Of a stretch of DNA of 15,345 nt, positions 14,046 to 15,345 are shown one piece after another (within the stretch, counting starts at the first letter, position 1; every line of letters starts with the position of its first letter). Origin of the DNA: Holophagales bacterium (GTDB lineage: Bacteria > Acidobacteriota > Holophagae > Holophagales > Holophagaceae). The position numbers and the translations under genes were made by a program. The DNA lies in contig JAITFL010000170.1 of assembly GCA_031281385.1 (NCBI GenBank), positions 1 to 15,345 of the forward strand. Reading direction: 5' to 3'. The notes below the pieces were generated by a model. The model did not search any database, was not told the origin of the DNA, and was given only the letters and a program-made list of their open reading frames with translations.

Positions 14046-15335
14046 ATGAAAAAACTATTGCGTTTTTTAATGCCGGCAGTTGCGATCATTGCCTGTTTTG
14101 CTAACGCGCAGGAGAGCCTGTCACCAGAGCGCCAAAAAAAGATGCTGGCGTCATTTGACGTGGTTTGGTCAACAGTCAAAAAATACCACTACGACCCAAA
14201 ACTTGGCGGCGTAAATTGGAAAAAGGCCCGCAAACAATTTAGGCCCTTAGTAAAAAAGGCTAAGTCAGAAGAAGAGGGCCGCAAGCTGATGAACGATATG
14301 CTGGGGCTGCTGCGTCAAAGCCATTTAACTGTTTTCCCCGCTTATGGCTTTAGCAGTGCCAATAACTATTCCCCCGGCATTGACCTACGAATATTGGAAA
14401 ACCAAGCCATCGTGACACATGTGGAAGCCAACTCGCCTGCTGCCGAGGCTGGTGTGGTACCTGGCTGGGAGATCATAAAAATTGACGGCGAAGACGTTGC
14501 GCCAATTATCAGTAACTTTGAAAAACAAAACGAGAACAGCACTCGCAAGGCATCAAATTGTGCAAGAGCAATTTTAGGTATGACCAAAGGCAAATCAGAC
14601 ATGCCAATCGAAATTGAATTCCACGATGGCACTGACACAAAAACCATCAAATTGAATAGAATAGAACTCAAGGGAAGGCAAGACAACAGCATCAAAAACC
14701 TGCCCTCGAGTCAAAAATATTTTTGGGTGGAAACTACCAAAACGGCAGACGATATTAGAATTATTAAATTCAATATATGGCTGAATTCCAAAGAAGTTTC
14801 TAGAGCTTTCAGTGAAATAATGCTTGACGACATTCCGGCCAAAGGCTACATAATTGATCTGCGAGGAAACTCCGGGGGTGATTCCACAATAGCGCAATTT
14901 GTTGCCGGATTGTTTATAAAAGAGGAAGGTTTGAGCCTCGGTGAAAAATTTTTTCGCCGCGGGAGGCCATACCGTTTGCGGATTCCCCTGTTCGGCGTGA
15001 CTGAAGCACCACTGGCCATACTCGTTGACTGCTGCTCGGGATCTACGTCAGAAATTTTTGCCGGTGGAATGCAGGAACTTGGGCGCGCTAAGATTTTCGG
15101 ATCAAACACAGAAGGCTCGGTGCTGTCCTCCTTGCTCATACGCCTTCCCAATGGCGACGGTTTTCAATACGTCATAGCAGACTGTATCACTCCCAACGGC
15201 AGGCATTTAGAGGGCGTGGGCGTAGTCCCCGATGTCGTTGTAGTGCCAACGCGAAACGAGCTATTGGCGGGAAGAGATCCAGTACTTGAAAAAGCCATTG
15301 CGTGGATAAGAGAATCCAGCCCTGAAAAATTGTAA
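14046..15335 (+). CDS. Secreted S41-family peptidase with PDZ-like domain
   Basis: I place the start at ATG 14046, giving 429 residues, because it opens a clear signal peptide (basic MKKLLRF, hydrophobic core, cleavage at NA-QE near 22). GGAG lies 10 bases upstream. Longer in-frame readings from 13761 run through the pgi start and are not credible. A helical cap (about 30-95) is followed by a PDZ-like domain (about 108-165, GIDLRI and SPAAEAGVVPGWEIIKIDG). The S41 catalytic core follows: IIDLRGNSGGDS (269-280), CSGSTSEIFAGGMQELGRA (330-348) and TPNGRHLEGVGVVPD (382-396). By alignment with tail-specific proteases the nucleophile would be Ser333. The partner Lys expected 25 residues later is Ser358. 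It may use another catalytic arrangement or be inactive. The gene is divergent from pgi. Confidence 0.88.
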   Translation: MKKLLRFLMPAVAIIACFANAQESLSPERQKKMLASFDVVWSTVKKYHYDPKLGGVNWKKARKQFRPLVKKAKSEEEGRKLMNDMLGLLRQSHLTVFPAYGFSSANNYSPGIDLRILENQAIVTHVEANSPAAEAGVVPGWEIIKIDGEDVAPIISNFEKQNENSTRKASNCARAILGMTKGKSDMPIEIEFHDGTDTKTIKLNRIELKGRQDNSIKNLPSSQKYFWVETTKTADDIRIIKFNIWLNSKEVSRAFSEIMLDDIPAKGYIIDLRGNSGGDSTIAQFVAGLFIKEEGLSLGEKFFRRGRPYRLRIPLFGVTEAPLAILVDCCSGSTSEIFAGGMQELGRAKIFGSNTEGSVLSSLLIRLPNGDGFQYVIADCITPNGRHLEGVGVVPDVVVVPTRNELLAGRDPVLEKAIAWIRESSPEKL

Positions 15336-15345
15336 CAAAGTGCAG

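Overview
The window is ordinary bacterial DNA with closely spaced genes on both strands and a roughly balanced base composition. No tRNA, rRNA or CRISPR array was seen, and no gap between genes exceeds about 150 bases. Cleavable-looking signal peptides, a large Asp-box (BNR) propeller protein and an S41 protease point to a Gram-negative bacterium with an active secreted proteome. The style of the propeller protein and of MutL reminds me of Acidobacteriota-like bacteria. That is an impression only; nothing here fixes the phylum.

Layout. Bases 1-1290 hold what looks like the edge of a prophage or phage-derived block. It contains the C-terminal end of one protein, a small opposed ORF, and a second gene whose first ~180 codons look like a phage structural protein. 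That second gene then runs into a cluster of four inverted repeats (1157-1386) and stops inside one of them. Next, on the minus strand, come a 1046-residue secreted BNR/Asp-box protein (1424-4564) and galE (4680-5669). A divergent EamA-type exporter (5776-6639) converges on a mutL operon: mutL (7517-9373) is followed after 2 bases by a DUF5672-type glycosyltransferase-like gene (6675-7514).

Between mutL and pgi lies an accessory-looking block (9486-12209). It holds an unrecognised secreted protein, a one-TM protein with an N-terminal helical domain, and a uracil-DNA-glycosylase-superfamily-like protein. The one-TM gene is preceded by an 8-codon leader ORF that overlaps its start codon as ATGA. 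The window ends with pgi (12278-13897, minus) and a divergent secreted S41-family peptidase (14046-15335, plus).

How the genes fit together. galE and pgi are sugar-phosphate and sugar-nucleotide housekeeping genes, and the DUF5672 gene could act in glycan assembly. mutL is the mismatch-repair gene and keeps the endonuclease motifs. The BNR protein and the S41 protein act outside the cytoplasm. The most distinctive signals are the hairpin cluster at the broken phage gene, the coupled mini-ORF ahead of the TM protein, the hybrid motifs of the UDG-like protein, the helical AT-rich insertion inside the BNR propeller, and the missing catalytic lysine of the S41 peptidase. I did not find a system I could confidently call new.
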